NCBI RefSeq assembly: GCF_000330505.1
Contig: NW_004443753.1
Span: 102,957-166,956 of the forward strand
Source: Entamoeba invadens IP1
Taxonomy: Eukaryota > Evosea > Mastigamoebida > Endamoebidae
Length of the DNA stretch: 64,000 bases
Reading direction: 5' to 3'
In this document: one piece after another, positions 17,933 through 29,097 of the stretch
Layout: every line of letters starts with the position of its first letter
Numbering within the stretch: the stretch's first letter is position 1
The notes under the pieces: generated by a model
Told to the model about the DNA's origin: nothing
The model's input: the letters and a program-made list of their open reading frames with translations, nothing else
The model's database searches: none
Program-made: the position numbers and the translations under genes

Positions 17933-20900
17933 ATGGGGTTGATTGGAAAGTTTTTCTATGACACTTTTTCATTTATAGGAGGCCTGGTTTTCCCCGTCCC
18001 AGCTGATCACTTATTACTTCAACAACGACAAAGAGAAGAACAGTTACAAAACCAGAACACTTCAACACAAGCCACACAAAATGAACCAGTTGCTGCCGTC
18101 CCACAAGCAGAAGCAACTCAACAGGACAATTTACAAGAAACAAAGCAAACAACACAAGAGCCACATGAAAAATCGTTTCCCTCTTTGGTCAACCCTTTAA
18201 AGAAACGCGTCATAGAGATCGACTCGGAAGCAGACGAACAAACAATTATTAAGCAATTTATAACTATTATCGACCAAAAGAAACGATCCAGTATTAGTAC
18301 CATCAGTACGAAACAAGAAACACCTACGGAAGAGAAACGTCCACGACTGACATCAGATCAGATCCGGAAAATGTCAAAACAAGAGGCCGCTTTGTATTTG
18401 AGAACTTCTACGTCGTGTCCCCATTTCAAACCAAAGAAATTGGTAACAAGAAATTCTTATTATAAGACGGAGACACCTAGTCAAGGAACACAACCGAAAC
18501 AAATTAGTGGTGTTGATTCATATTCACAGATGCTTAAAAATCAAGATATGGCATTGCAACACCTGTCAAAATTTTTTTCTGGTGATTCAACGTTATTATC
18601 TGGTACTTCGAAACCTTTGCCTTTGCTGTCAAGCTCATCGAGTGAAGAAACACCAATACCACTTGGACCAAAGAAAGACCGAATGAGCGATTTTGGAGGG
18701 AAACGACCATCAAATGCGACGATGGAGAAAAGAAGGAAGAGGATTGAACATGTGAAACCGATTCGAGGGATACGAGAGGACAAAGAAGAGAAGGTGGAGA
18801 ACAAAATTGCGAGAATACATAAAGAGACACAACGGAAGAAGACAACAAGCGATTTCACACTACCGACAGACAAAAATCAAATACATGATGGGCTAATAAA
18901 GGATTATTTCCAATCCATTAACGAACCTTCAATGAAGAGAATAAATACAGAAAAGAAGATAAACCCAACACCACAAATGAGTTCAACTTTTGATATGAAA
19001 GATCATATTAACAACAGATTCAATTTTGAAATACCAAAACAAGTCGTTGCAGAAGTTAATACTGAAAAGGGTGAAGAGAAAAAGAACGTGATAAGGGAGG
19101 AGAACTTGGGAAATACACATCTTTATTTTGCACCAATACCAATACCTCAAAGTCGTAAAGATCCAATTAAAGATGATGAGAAAAAGAGTGATCAGCCTAT
19201 TGTAAATTTAACACCCGTTGCACAAGTCAATACCACACCGAATGTCCCTTCTTTTGACTTCAGAAATGTATTTAATACAGTGGCCGAAAAGCCAAAGGAA
19301 GACGTCACAGTGGAGAATACACAGAATTTGAAACAAATTGATATGTTAAATACCAATTTAATTGGATTTGGAACAGTACCTCCAAATGCTGAAACTAAGG
19401 AAAGTGCAATGCAACAAGTGACGGATGTGAAACCAAATGTTATAGAAGAGAAACATGACACACCAGTAGAGATCAAGCCTATGATAACAACACCAAATAC
19501 TACAACAAATACATTCTCTGATTTTACAGGGTTTGGGTTTAATCGCCCCATGGCAGAAATGGAAAAGAAAGAACCTTTCCATCTTGAGAAACCAGTGCAA
19601 GTCAGTAAAGAACAAGTTGAAACAAAGAAGACAACAAACACTTCATTCACCTTTCCACCAACAGAGATCAAGAAACGAGGGTTGGAAATGGAAAAAAGTC
19701 CAGAAGAACACGTGCAAGAAGAAGTGAAGGCAGTGGAAGACAAAAAAGAGGAAAACAAAAGAGAAAGCACTGCAACACAACCATTTGCTGGGTTTTTTAA
19801 AGGATTCGATTCGTTAACTGATGGAAAGGAAGGGCTACCAACGGGGTTCAAATTTGAAGGGTTTGGAAACGTCGGGAGTTTGGCTACAGAGACACCAAAA
19901 GTGGGCGAAAAGGAACAAGAGAAACAAACACATGAAGTTGTATCACCACCTATCCAACCTTTACAAATGTCAACTACTCCATCTACTTCAACTACTACTA
20001 CGACGACAGATTTTAAAGGGTTTGAAGGTTTCAACTTTGGAAATACGACACACGAGACGAACAAAGGAGAGACAACATCAACTGGTAATAATACGTTTGA
20101 TGGTATGTTCAACACAACACCTGTTACTCCAATAACTCCTGCAACATCAGAACAACAAATACAAACAACCGTATCAATAAATACAACACCAGAAGGCGTT
20201 ACTAACACTCCACCTGTCTTTTCTACAACTGATAATCAAATGACTCAAACCAATGGAACACAAAATGCACCAATGGTACCAACTCCTTCAAACAATATGG
20301 CTACTGATGTAAAAATTGAAGCAAAAGAACCGTCTAAAGTTGAACCAACTAAACAAGACGAAGCTATTGTAATACCTCAAACAACACCTCAAACAAATAT
20401 AGAACCAACTCCAATACCTCAACTTGTTCTTCCAATTGAAAACAAGGCAGTCACTACTACTCCTATTGAACAACCGAAAAACGACCAACCTATTCCAATA
20501 CCACCAGTTAACCCAACAATAGCTCCAACAGTTGCTCCACCAGCTATGTTCACTCCTCCAACTCCCTTTGTTGGCTTCGATAACAAAACCCCTGCGAGTA
20601 ATGACTTATTTGCTTTCAATTTGACGCCACAAACGTCAACAATAATTGCTACACAACCCGGTGCACCCACTAATTTGAATGGAACACAAGCTATGACACC
20701 ATCAACCCCTTCAACAGGCTTCGCTTCGGCTTTTGGGTTCGGCGATAAGACACAACCGCCTCCTTTCACCCCACAGAATACATCAACTACCGTTGCACAA
20801 CCATTACTATCGAATAGTACGAGTGGAACATCAGCGGCTTCCACAGGTACATTATTTGGCGACTTGTCTATCAAAATGCAGAACGTGGATTTCAATGCCA

Positions 20901-21265
20901 ATACTAAACCAAACAACGGGAATGGAACAACACTCTTTGATTTTGGGAATCAAACGAACACCCCCTCACAATTTGGAATTGGCCGGCCGACCATCCAAAA
21001 CGACTTCACTGGGTTTGCATCTGCTTTTTGCCCAAATGCTACAGACAACAGTGCAAATACTTCCTTTGGATTTGGGACGATTGGGCAGTCGTTACAACAA
21101 CCCTCCAGCCCCAACCTTCAATCCCAAAGCAATTTCTTTGGGATGGGCCAAGTGCAAGGGCCAGCTGGGACCTTTGACTTCAAATCTGAAATGGAAAAGG
21201 CATTTGCACAAGACGGGAGTTCGTTCACATGTGTCAGTGATAAACATAAGCATAAACAGAAATGA
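17933..21265 (+). CDS. FG-repeat nucleoporin of Nup1/Nup153 style
   Basis: 1110 residues, low complexity, rich in Thr, Pro, Gln and Lys, with scattered FG-type motifs that become dense towards the C-terminus (FGFNRP, FKGFEGFNFGN, SAFGFGDKTQ, LFDFGNQTN, SFGFGTIGQ). The N-terminus, MGLIGKFFYDTFSFIGGLVF, looks like a membrane-binding amphipathic helix, the feature of basket nucleoporins Nup1, Nup60 and Nup153. It would lie on the nuclear side of the pore and bind transport receptors through the FG tail. The whole frame is uninterrupted. Confidence 0.75.
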   Translation: MGLIGKFFYDTFSFIGGLVFPVPADHLLLQQRQREEQLQNQNTSTQATQNEPVAAVPQAEATQQDNLQETKQTTQEPHEKSFPSLVNPLKKRVIEIDSEADEQTIIKQFITIIDQKKRSSISTISTKQETPTEEKRPRLTSDQIRKMSKQEAALYLRTSTSCPHFKPKKLVTRNSYYKTETPSQGTQPKQISGVDSYSQMLKNQDMALQHLSKFFSGDSTLLSGTSKPLPLLSSSSSEETPIPLGPKKDRMSDFGGKRPSNATMEKRRKRIEHVKPIRGIREDKEEKVENKIARIHKETQRKKTTSDFTLPTDKNQIHDGLIKDYFQSINEPSMKRINTEKKINPTPQMSSTFDMKDHINNRFNFEIPKQVVAEVNTEKGEEKKNVIREENLGNTHLYFAPIPIPQSRKDPIKDDEKKSDQPIVNLTPVAQVNTTPNVPSFDFRNVFNTVAEKPKEDVTVENTQNLKQIDMLNTNLIGFGTVPPNAETKESAMQQVTDVKPNVIEEKHDTPVEIKPMITTPNTTTNTFSDFTGFGFNRPMAEMEKKEPFHLEKPVQVSKEQVETKKTTNTSFTFPPTEIKKRGLEMEKSPEEHVQEEVKAVEDKKEENKRESTATQPFAGFFKGFDSLTDGKEGLPTGFKFEGFGNVGSLATETPKVGEKEQEKQTHEVVSPPIQPLQMSTTPSTSTTTTTTDFKGFEGFNFGNTTHETNKGETTSTGNNTFDGMFNTTPVTPITPATSEQQIQTTVSINTTPEGVTNTPPVFSTTDNQMTQTNGTQNAPMVPTPSNNMATDVKIEAKEPSKVEPTKQDEAIVIPQTTPQTNIEPTPIPQLVLPIENKAVTTTPIEQPKNDQPIPIPPVNPTIAPTVAPPAMFTPPTPFVGFDNKTPASNDLFAFNLTPQTSTIIATQPGAPTNLNGTQAMTPSTPSTGFASAFGFGDKTQPPPFTPQNTSTTVAQPLLSNSTSGTSAASTGTLFGDLSIKMQNVDFNANTKPNNGNGTTLFDFGNQTNTPSQFGIGRPTIQNDFTGFASAFCPNATDNSANTSFGFGTIGQSLQQPSSPNLQSQSNFFGMGQVQGPAGTFDFKSEMEKAFAQDGSSFTCVSDKHKHKQK

Positions 21266-21421
21266 GTGTTATATTGATTACGTTTTAACTCTTCTTTTGA
21301 TTATAACGGGTTCTATGGTATCCCGGGAGACGCAGAATATTACCGATATAAACAATACCAATCAATTCATACTACTGATTGAAGACTTGGGAAGTAAGAA
21401 GTGGAGTGTGACGATGCCATT

Positions 21422-24400
21422 TCACTTGATGTCTTTCCAGTTGGGGACACTCGGAAGTGGCGAGTAATGCATCACCTTCTTGATCGGCGAGATCTTTGGC
21501 CGCGTCGCTAAACTCCGTTGTAACGCTATGATTTGTGGATCACTAATCGCAGATTTCGAACGAGCCATCTTCTCGGGGAACTTATTCTGATCAACAAGTT
21601 GTGTCTCTTCTGACATCGTCGGCGCAAGACAATTACGTCGTCGTGTTATCTCGCCATGATGTTCATAATCGCGAGTGAGCGGAGTATCAAAGGTGTTGTG
21701 TTTGTCATTTGTCACGGTGATGTATTCACTCTGAGCACTCTTTTGAAGTGTTGGGGAAGGCTTGAATTCCGCTTTTGATGGGTGAAGCGATTGCTTCGCA
21801 TTGATCGATTGAATGATTTGATTCACACGCTTCACTTCACTCTCTTTCTCACTCTTTTCTTTGGGTTCGAGCACTTTCACACGAACAGCAGAAGACACGG
21901 GCGACTTCTCAAACAGATTTTTGGCAACTCTGGGTGCCGCGTGTTTCTTCGGTCGTGCAGATTTTATTACATTGCGGGGTGAGAGTACTTGCGACACATA
22001 AGGCGACACCTTCGCCGACAAAAATTCGGGCTTCTCGATTTCTTTTGTTTGAATAGGAGACGCCAACGAAAATTCAGTTGGTGGCGCAAAGAGCGTTTTA
22101 TCATTCTTTTCTATTTCATTTGGATTTGCTAATGCCACACTCTCGTTGAAGACGTCGCTCTCCACGTTATTTTGTATTAAGTCAATTTCATTGTTCTGAT
22201 GGAGTGTGATTGGCGTGATTTTCTTCATGACCAATTCTTGACTGATTGTGTTGTTATCAAACCCACTGAACACTTCCTCTTCCATCGCTTTGTGTTCTAT
22301 AGTTGGTGCAGCGATGATGGCTGTTGAAGGTGGTTGGTTCACTATTTCCTCGCGTTTCTCTGGTGTTATTTCCATAGGCTTTCCAATCGATATTTCAGAC
22401 ACTTTTTGCACTTCAGAAATATCACTCAGATCGTCCCCTTCCAATGACATCTTCGCTGGCATCTTACTCTCTTCCAAATTGAGCGGTGGTGGTATGCCCT
22501 CCTTTCCCACTTCTTTCTCTTTGACTGTTGATACAACACTCTGCATTTTCGTCATTTCAGTCATGTTCAAATCTATTTGCAAGGGGTGTGGTGGAGTTTT
22601 CACTTCCTCAACCATCTTTGTAATCGTCTGAATTGGTGCCACCTCCTTCTGTTCAGTTTGTGGAATTGCAATTTCTGTTATCTTCACTTGATTTGGTGTT
22701 TCCAATTTCATTGTTTTCTCATCACCACCATTTTGCTGTGCAACTGGAGCGATTGTATTCGTTTGTGGAATCACTACGAGCTCATTGTTCTCAGTCTCTT
22801 TCTTCTCTTTGTTCTTCAAAGTCTCTTGAAGTTCCTTTTCTTCCATCCGACTCATCTCCTTCAATTCTTTCTTTTTCTGGCTCATTGGACTCTCCTTCTT
22901 GGAATCAACACCACTGACGTATGAGACCAATTCCATGTTTTGTTCCCCAATACTCCCAAACCCTTCGATATCAGAAATGCCATCATCAATACTCTTTCGC
23001 TCTCCACTTGTCCTAAATAACATTTGCCGACTTCTCAAATAGTCCGCAGTGCATCGAATAAGCTCATCAAATTTGTGATCACACTTGACATCCTTTTCTT
23101 TCATCAATTGATTGATCAAGTCGCGTCCAATCTCGTTGTACAGCTTGCCAAGAACATACAACGCGCCAAGTTCATTGTTCCTTTTCGACGCTTTGCTGTA
23201 TATTGTGAAGAACATCTCGATCAGAAAATTGCTGGGTAACTCAATTTGTCCATTCATATCGTCAAACAAGTTATTCAACACCATCAAACACGTTGATCGT
23301 GTCATGAGGTGTGAAGTAGTATACACCTTCCACAAGATTTCAATCAGCTTGAAAGGCGTTAACGTAAGCAACAACAGTCTGCTGATGACTATGATTTCCG
23401 ATGAAAAGTATTGCGCCGACTTAAACAGGTATTCTACAAATTTCTGACTCCTCACGTTCTCAAGTGATGTCCCATTCTTCACCTTCTCCTCCAAAAACTT
23501 CCTCACAATTAAACAAAACTTGGGCAACAAATTGAAGTCTCCTTTCAGTAATAAAATGCACCCCCATGTCATGATAAACTCCTCAAAATTCGTCTTCGTG
23601 ACATCCAAGTTATTCACTGCAGTCAAACACAAATCAACATCTCGCTGCGACAACGATATTAATCGCTGCAAATAGTCTTGTGGTAACATCTCCGCACCAA
23701 GTCTCAGAACGTCTTTAATATACGTGTCTGGTATTTTATATAATACTAAGAGTTCGGTTGGGATCATCGTTTGTGACCGGACAATCACAGGATTTTGGCC
23801 CACGTTTTTGACCACCATTGAAATTGTCGCGCACCTCTGTATTAACGAAACTGTTGGCTTTCCAAACTCAGGAATGTCGCCATTCTGTTGCAAATTGGAT
23901 ATCGTTTTTCTCATCGGCACAACATTCATATTGTCGTCTATAATCGTTGGCTCTTCTTCCATCGCTTTTGTCATATTTTCTACACACGAAATGTTCAAAT
24001 CATTTGAACTCTTCCGAATGACAGGTTGCGAGACAGAGTCTCGACACACTTTGATTAAATGCGTTAACTTCTTTGTAATCATCTTTTTGTTATCCGACAC
24101 TTGCTCTTCCTCCATTTGGCCAGTCTTCTCAGTAAAATCCTCTGCAAATCGAGTCTTTTGCGAGTCTGTTCCACTTTTGTCTCCTTTCTTTGTAAGACCA
24201 GAAAATGCACTCCGCCTGAAGAAGTCATTAAACGCACTTGTCTCGTTCGGATTCAACTCGTGGACACGTTCTTTGAAGATCGAAGTCCCAAACAATTTCA
24301 TCATCTTCGTCACAACACCCTCCGCCAATTTTCTCAACTCCAAATTCCTCTCATTCAAATGTCTCATCAGCAGTACAATAATGTTCCTCACAACTTGCGC

Positions 24401-26581
24401 CTCCTTTTCATCCATTTTGGTACAGAAAAAGTCCAACACTTCAAGTGCGGATTTCCGAATCGATGGGTTGTTATTTAAATACAATGAGTTGTAGAGTTGT
24501 CCCATCACTGCAGGCAGTCCAAGTTCATTTCCAATTGATATCATCACCTCCTTTGCATTCTCTTTGATTTGTTTATTCGTCTCTCCAAGTTGCACAATGA
24601 CACTCGGCATAACTACTGCAATGTGTCTCTGGAACCCAACCTTAATCGAACATACAAGTGCGTTCAACGTCTTGATAGCAACAGTCGCAAGCGCTCTCTT
24701 CGGGTCAGTGATCTTCGTCTTTAACTCGCTAACTAAAATGTCACTCTCATTCGTGTTGATTCTCCCAGTCTTCAAATATACTTCGGCGTCCTCTAACGCG
24801 GTAATCTGTCTCTTCCAATCCGACGATTTCAAATTGCGGAGGATTTCTGTGATATTCAATTTCTTTTCTTTCTTCACAGGTTGCATAGCCGTATTCGTTT
24901 TAGTGGGCTTTGTATATCTCTGAACGCCTTTCGAGACGGGCCGCGCACTTCCGTCTCGTTTTAACTCGGGTTTTGGTAGTGTTCGCACTCTCTCGATATT
25001 TGGCGCTGAATTTCCTTGAAACACGCGTTTATCAATTTTCTCGAGTTTCCCAGTCTTTTCTACTTTATTGGGAGCAACAGTTTCCATCTTCTTCGGTAAG
25101 TTGATTGTGAAATTCATATTTTTAGTCTCCGATATCGTGTCAGTCGGAAACACTTGACTCGGGTTTTCAGAGTTACACACTTCCCCGTTAATTCGCTTTC
25201 TGACTATTTTAAGTCTCTCCTCCGACACGTTGTGAAGTAGATCCAACACAGTAAATCCATTGATTTGGACATACACCATCAGACTTTTTGTTGCTTCATC
25301 TCGAGATTCCTTTCTTTGGTCTTGTAAACACTCAGAGAACAAATCAGCCCAATTAGAAACTTTATTCGACACAACTTCCTTGAACTTTTCAAGAAGTTTC
25401 TGCGACAAAAGCATGACATTCATGTTACTCACAGAAGTCCCTTTCACTTCATTCAGAAGTTCAATGACTTCGTCGTAATTCTTTAACACGTTCACAAATG
25501 TGTCGATGATGGTATTCACTATATTCTTGTTACTCTCTTTTAAATGTTCTGTTATAGTTCTATACGTTGTACTCATATCACAATTCTTCTTTGTAAGTTC
25601 TTCAACAGTCTTCATAGCACACGAACACACCACAACGTTGTTCTCTGTGATCAACTTCTTCAGTTCTTCTTTCACTTCTTCGACGCTTTCAACGACTCCA
25701 CAAAATTTGTTCAGCGTGGTGTTCAGTGTATTTAATGCGTCGCGCTTCTCTTTCCATTTCCCTCCTCGAACAATGACAAAGAAATTTGGTGGCAAAATTT
25801 TGACAATTTTGACGCGTTCAACGACTTTCTCTTCTTCCATCTTATTCAAACTTTCCTTTGCAACTGTTAGTATCACGCCGTCTCTTACATTTCGTATCAC
25901 TTCAGTCTTTTTGAATGGGTTTTGTGAGCAAAAAACGTCGTAATCCTTTTTCTGTGCTGGGGGGATGGTGTTCACAAAATTGGTCATTCGCGTGTCGCCA
26001 AGTTCGGAGACTAAGAAGTGGACAATTCGTAATGCGCCTTGTCGCGACTCTTTATCTCGATGAACCACCCATTCTTTCAAGACATTTGTTAATTCCTCAA
26101 AGCAAAAGATCTTCACGCCAAACAGTCGAAGAATATTTTCGACGGCTTTGATCGCTTCGGAATTCATTTTAATGTTCTTGTGTTTCGACGCTTCACATAG
26201 CGCCGCAAAGACCTCTTCGTTCAAACCTATTTCAACCATCTGATTGTACAACTCTAATGTGCGCTCTTTCCCTTTCGCCCGCCCTACTAATCCTTTCTCG
26301 CCTATTTTCGTGACTATTTTCCGACCTATTTCTCGTGCTCGGTCATCACCATTTTTCTCAAAGTACGACAGAACAGCCAACAACGCATTCTCTTGTGCTG
26401 TTGCGTTGTTATCAACAACAACTTCTTCTATTTTCCCTAAAAATGGGTCAACATTAGTAAAGTCATTGGCTTTAAATTGTTGCTCGAGAGTTTGGTATGC
26501 CTCGCTCCGCAATTTCCAGCTTTTGTCGCTCATCTTCTCGAAAAGACTCATTTCGACCTTCTCTTTCTCTTCGGCCGTCAT
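21422..26581 (-). CDS. XMAP215/CKAP5-family TOG-domain microtubule protein
   Basis: 1719 residues. TOG domains are marked by their first-helix tryptophans: SWKLRSEAYQTLEQQ near residue 22, WKEKRDALNTLNTTLN near 275 and DWKRQITALEDAEVYL near 588, each followed by HEAT-type helices. Another helical array spans about 940-1200. The C-terminal third is charged and low-complexity. TOG domains bind tubulin; the family promotes plus-end growth, here presumably of the intranuclear spindle. The tail converges on the nucleoporin gene with 156 bases between stops. Confidence 0.85.
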   Translation of the reverse strand: MTAEEKEKVEMSLFEKMSDKSWKLRSEAYQTLEQQFKANDFTNVDPFLGKIEEVVVDNNATAQENALLAVLSYFEKNGDDRAREIGRKIVTKIGEKGLVGRAKGKERTLELYNQMVEIGLNEEVFAALCEASKHKNIKMNSEAIKAVENILRLFGVKIFCFEELTNVLKEWVVHRDKESRQGALRIVHFLVSELGDTRMTNFVNTIPPAQKKDYDVFCSQNPFKKTEVIRNVRDGVILTVAKESLNKMEEEKVVERVKIVKILPPNFFVIVRGGKWKEKRDALNTLNTTLNKFCGVVESVEEVKEELKKLITENNVVVCSCAMKTVEELTKKNCDMSTTYRTITEHLKESNKNIVNTIIDTFVNVLKNYDEVIELLNEVKGTSVSNMNVMLLSQKLLEKFKEVVSNKVSNWADLFSECLQDQRKESRDEATKSLMVYVQINGFTVLDLLHNVSEERLKIVRKRINGEVCNSENPSQVFPTDTISETKNMNFTINLPKKMETVAPNKVEKTGKLEKIDKRVFQGNSAPNIERVRTLPKPELKRDGSARPVSKGVQRYTKPTKTNTAMQPVKKEKKLNITEILRNLKSSDWKRQITALEDAEVYLKTGRINTNESDILVSELKTKITDPKRALATVAIKTLNALVCSIKVGFQRHIAVVMPSVIVQLGETNKQIKENAKEVMISIGNELGLPAVMGQLYNSLYLNNNPSIRKSALEVLDFFCTKMDEKEAQVVRNIIVLLMRHLNERNLELRKLAEGVVTKMMKLFGTSIFKERVHELNPNETSAFNDFFRRSAFSGLTKKGDKSGTDSQKTRFAEDFTEKTGQMEEEQVSDNKKMITKKLTHLIKVCRDSVSQPVIRKSSNDLNISCVENMTKAMEEEPTIIDDNMNVVPMRKTISNLQQNGDIPEFGKPTVSLIQRCATISMVVKNVGQNPVIVRSQTMIPTELLVLYKIPDTYIKDVLRLGAEMLPQDYLQRLISLSQRDVDLCLTAVNNLDVTKTNFEEFIMTWGCILLLKGDFNLLPKFCLIVRKFLEEKVKNGTSLENVRSQKFVEYLFKSAQYFSSEIIVISRLLLLTLTPFKLIEILWKVYTTSHLMTRSTCLMVLNNLFDDMNGQIELPSNFLIEMFFTIYSKASKRNNELGALYVLGKLYNEIGRDLINQLMKEKDVKCDHKFDELIRCTADYLRSRQMLFRTSGERKSIDDGISDIEGFGSIGEQNMELVSYVSGVDSKKESPMSQKKKELKEMSRMEEKELQETLKNKEKKETENNELVVIPQTNTIAPVAQQNGGDEKTMKLETPNQVKITEIAIPQTEQKEVAPIQTITKMVEEVKTPPHPLQIDLNMTEMTKMQSVVSTVKEKEVGKEGIPPPLNLEESKMPAKMSLEGDDLSDISEVQKVSEISIGKPMEITPEKREEIVNQPPSTAIIAAPTIEHKAMEEEVFSGFDNNTISQELVMKKITPITLHQNNEIDLIQNNVESDVFNESVALANPNEIEKNDKTLFAPPTEFSLASPIQTKEIEKPEFLSAKVSPYVSQVLSPRNVIKSARPKKHAAPRVAKNLFEKSPVSSAVRVKVLEPKEKSEKESEVKRVNQIIQSINAKQSLHPSKAEFKPSPTLQKSAQSEYITVTNDKHNTFDTPLTRDYEHHGEITRRRNCLAPTMSEETQLVDQNKFPEKMARSKSAISDPQIIALQRSLATRPKISPIKKVMHYSPLPSVPNWKDIK

Positions 26582-26689
26582 TAAATGCTTTTTCTGGTTT
26601 TTCTCTTTCCGCTTTTTTTTCTTTTATTGTTCTTCACTTTTTGGAAACCCTTCTCTTTCTATTTATTGAAATAACAAAACTAAGGCAAT

Positions 26690-28675
26690 TCAATTTTTCA
26701 TCCGCAATTTAACAACATCTTCGTGTACAAGCCGCATCCCTTTCCGGAAACACATAATGTTCACAGAAACAAATATGAACGCCACACTCAGGTCCGCTTT
26801 TTCTTTGTCACTCGCAACGTTATAGATTTGGTTGAGTAAATCTTGGAACTCAATCTCATCACGCCCCTCTTGCGTCTCTTTCACAAGAATTTTTTCAATC
26901 AATTTTTCACACCCGTCGTAATCAAGGTTCTTTGGCTTTGTCGCAGCCGTGATCTTCTCAAAATTAATCATACGTGGGATCGGAACTTGTGTAAACGTCT
27001 CCTTTTTGTCTCTCTTCTCTTCCTCATCATCACTCCTCATGACCATTCGTTCCTCTTCTTCTTCGTCTCCTTTGACCATCGATCTCATAATGGAAGGCCT
27101 TGCTCCCATTAACGAGAGTCTGCTCAACCCAAGCTGACTTTTTTCTCCATTTTGATTCACCCCTTGAATGTTGTCATTCCTCACGTTCTCAATCTTCTTC
27201 TCACTCATTTTCTCATTTCCAATTTTTCTCTTTTTTGCCAGAACGAGACCATTGAAAAGCGACAAATTTACCTCCTCAAATATGGGGCGGATCTTATCCG
27301 ACACCTTCAGTTCCGTAGTTGTCGGCTTCTTGTTGAAGAACGATTTCCACGATACGGGTTTCTGCTCTCTTAAATCAAAAAACTCGACCTTTTCCTTCTT
27401 CTCACGCTTCTTGACTTCTGTCTTCTTCATGAACTTACCCTCGCGCTCTTTGGCTTTTATCTTCCTTCGGATTTCTTTGATGTTGTAGATATTTGGGTCG
27501 AAGTAAGTAAAGCCGTTCTTCTCAACTACTGGCGCTAAGATCTCTGGATTGCCCACATTGACATCGTCGTCGTTACCAGGCAAAATCTCTCCACCGTTGT
27601 CATCAACGGGGTTCACGTTATCTATTTCGTTGAATTCTTCGTCGACAGGAAGGTTGTCGAAAATCTGTGTTGCCATTTTTTCTTGCTCCTCCTGCTTTTG
27701 GGTGAGTTCAATATTTTGTGTTGGTTGTTGTGTTGCTGCAGGGGTCTTCAGATCATCGACGATGCTCTGGACCAATGCGGACCTCCCGTCGTTATTGATT
27801 TCAGTGATATTCAAATTCGAGAGATCCACACCCTTCCATTCGATCTCTGGATTCTCAGGGAAGACATCCTCGTCTTCAATGTCAACAACTTCCGCGAAGT
27901 CTCCCGACAAAAAGTCACCGAAATTGTGTGTGATATCTTGCATGATTGACTTCCCTTCCATTGCGCTAATTCTCTGATGGAACAATCTGTCGCGGTGATA
28001 TTCAACCTTTTCGGATTTACTTTGCAAACTCTTTGGGTGTTTTTCAAGAGTATTGACAACTCCTTTCCGTCGCTTTGTTTTCTTTTGTGTGCCTTGGTCT
28101 TCCGGATTTTGCGATTGTTGTGTTTGTGACTGTAATTTCTCGGGAGTTTCATCGAAGCTGCTCAAGTCCCCGTCCTGTGTTTCGACGGCTTCAGCTTGTT
28201 TAATAGTGTCGACCACTGCAAACTGTTACTTAGTTACTTGTTATGTAAATAACTATTAAAAAAGACAAACAGTCTTTTTGTGGACTGCATCGACTCTCAC
28301 AGAATAAATCTGAACACCAGCGTCGATAGCAAGTCCAGCCTTCACAAAATTGGCTGACCCTTTATTCTCTTCTGCATCCACTTCAATACAATCATTCATG
28401 TAATCAATTAAAGGCAACGTCCACACATTCTTTTCATTCACTTTGCGTTGATCACACATCAAATAACACTCCGCGTACATCTTTTTTATTTCTTCGTTAT
28501 TCAAGTGTTTCTTTGTTGGGACTAATGACCGTCTTATAGACTGACGCGTCGGTGGAGCTTGAAATGACGACCGATTATGTGTTGGTTGGAGTAAAGATTC
28601 CTCATGGAGTGCCGAAGACTCCAACCCCGATATCGTTTGTGCATTTGGTCCTAATGAGACTCTCTTTCGTGACAT
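26690..28675 (-). CDS. Condensin subunit CAP-H/Brn1 (kleisin), two exons
   Basis: Exon 1 (28675-28271) carries the kleisin N-terminus: NEKNVWTLPLIDYMND and GVQIYSVRVDAVHKKT. A GTTTGT donor begins at 28270 and a CAG acceptor ends at 28223, a 48-base intron in phase 0. Exon 2 (28222-26690) resumes FAVVDTIKQAE, replacing the family's VYRVLGGL. Further blocks are KPVSWKSFFNKKPTTTELKV and a C-terminal winged helix (LSVAFIFVSVNIMCFRKGM). Total about 645 residues. CAP-H bridges the SMC2-SMC4 heads. The downstream ORF alone begins with GTG, which supports the intron. Confidence 0.88.
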
Positions 28676-29072
28676 ATTACTCTTTTATACAGTTTTCTCT
28701 CTTTTTGGTTATGTTTTATCTAAATTGTTTACTGTATCATATTGTTTAATATATAATAGTTATCATTGACGTATTTTTATTTAATTTACAAATAACATTT
28801 TATATAATATTTTTATAATACATTAAAACTATTAACAAATAACAATCTAAATTGTAATAGTATTTCAAATTATAAATGATAATTTAAACAAATCATACAA
28901 ATCTAATAAAATATATTATAATTTATAATACAAACAAATAATAGTTTAAAACCACAAATAAACTAAAAAATAAGAAGGTGAGGCGAACAAAATATATGTG
29001 TAGTTTTTAATTTAAAGTGAAGAACAGGAGACAACACACTTATTTACACGTCATTTCACAGTGATAATACAA
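28676..29072. other. Divergent promoter region, condensin and CYTH genes
   Basis: AT-rich (28740-28980 almost pure A/T), then a G-containing stretch with GGTGAGG at 28977-28983 and TTAAAGTGAAGAACAGG. No gene seen. Confidence 0.5.
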
Positions 29073-29086
29073 GTCAAAGAACTGAA
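29073..29086 (+). promoter_or_regulatory. GTCAAAGAACTGAA start-proximal motif (CYTH gene)
   Basis: A variant of the CTCAAAGAACTT motif, 11 bases before the ATG. Confidence 0.35.
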
Positions 29087-29097
29087 TATCCAGAAAG

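Noticed and set aside
19192..20208. Long minus-strand ORF inside the FG nucleoporin
   Set aside because: It is the shadow of Thr/Pro/Gln-rich codons (Val/Gly/Cys-rich complement) with no own features.
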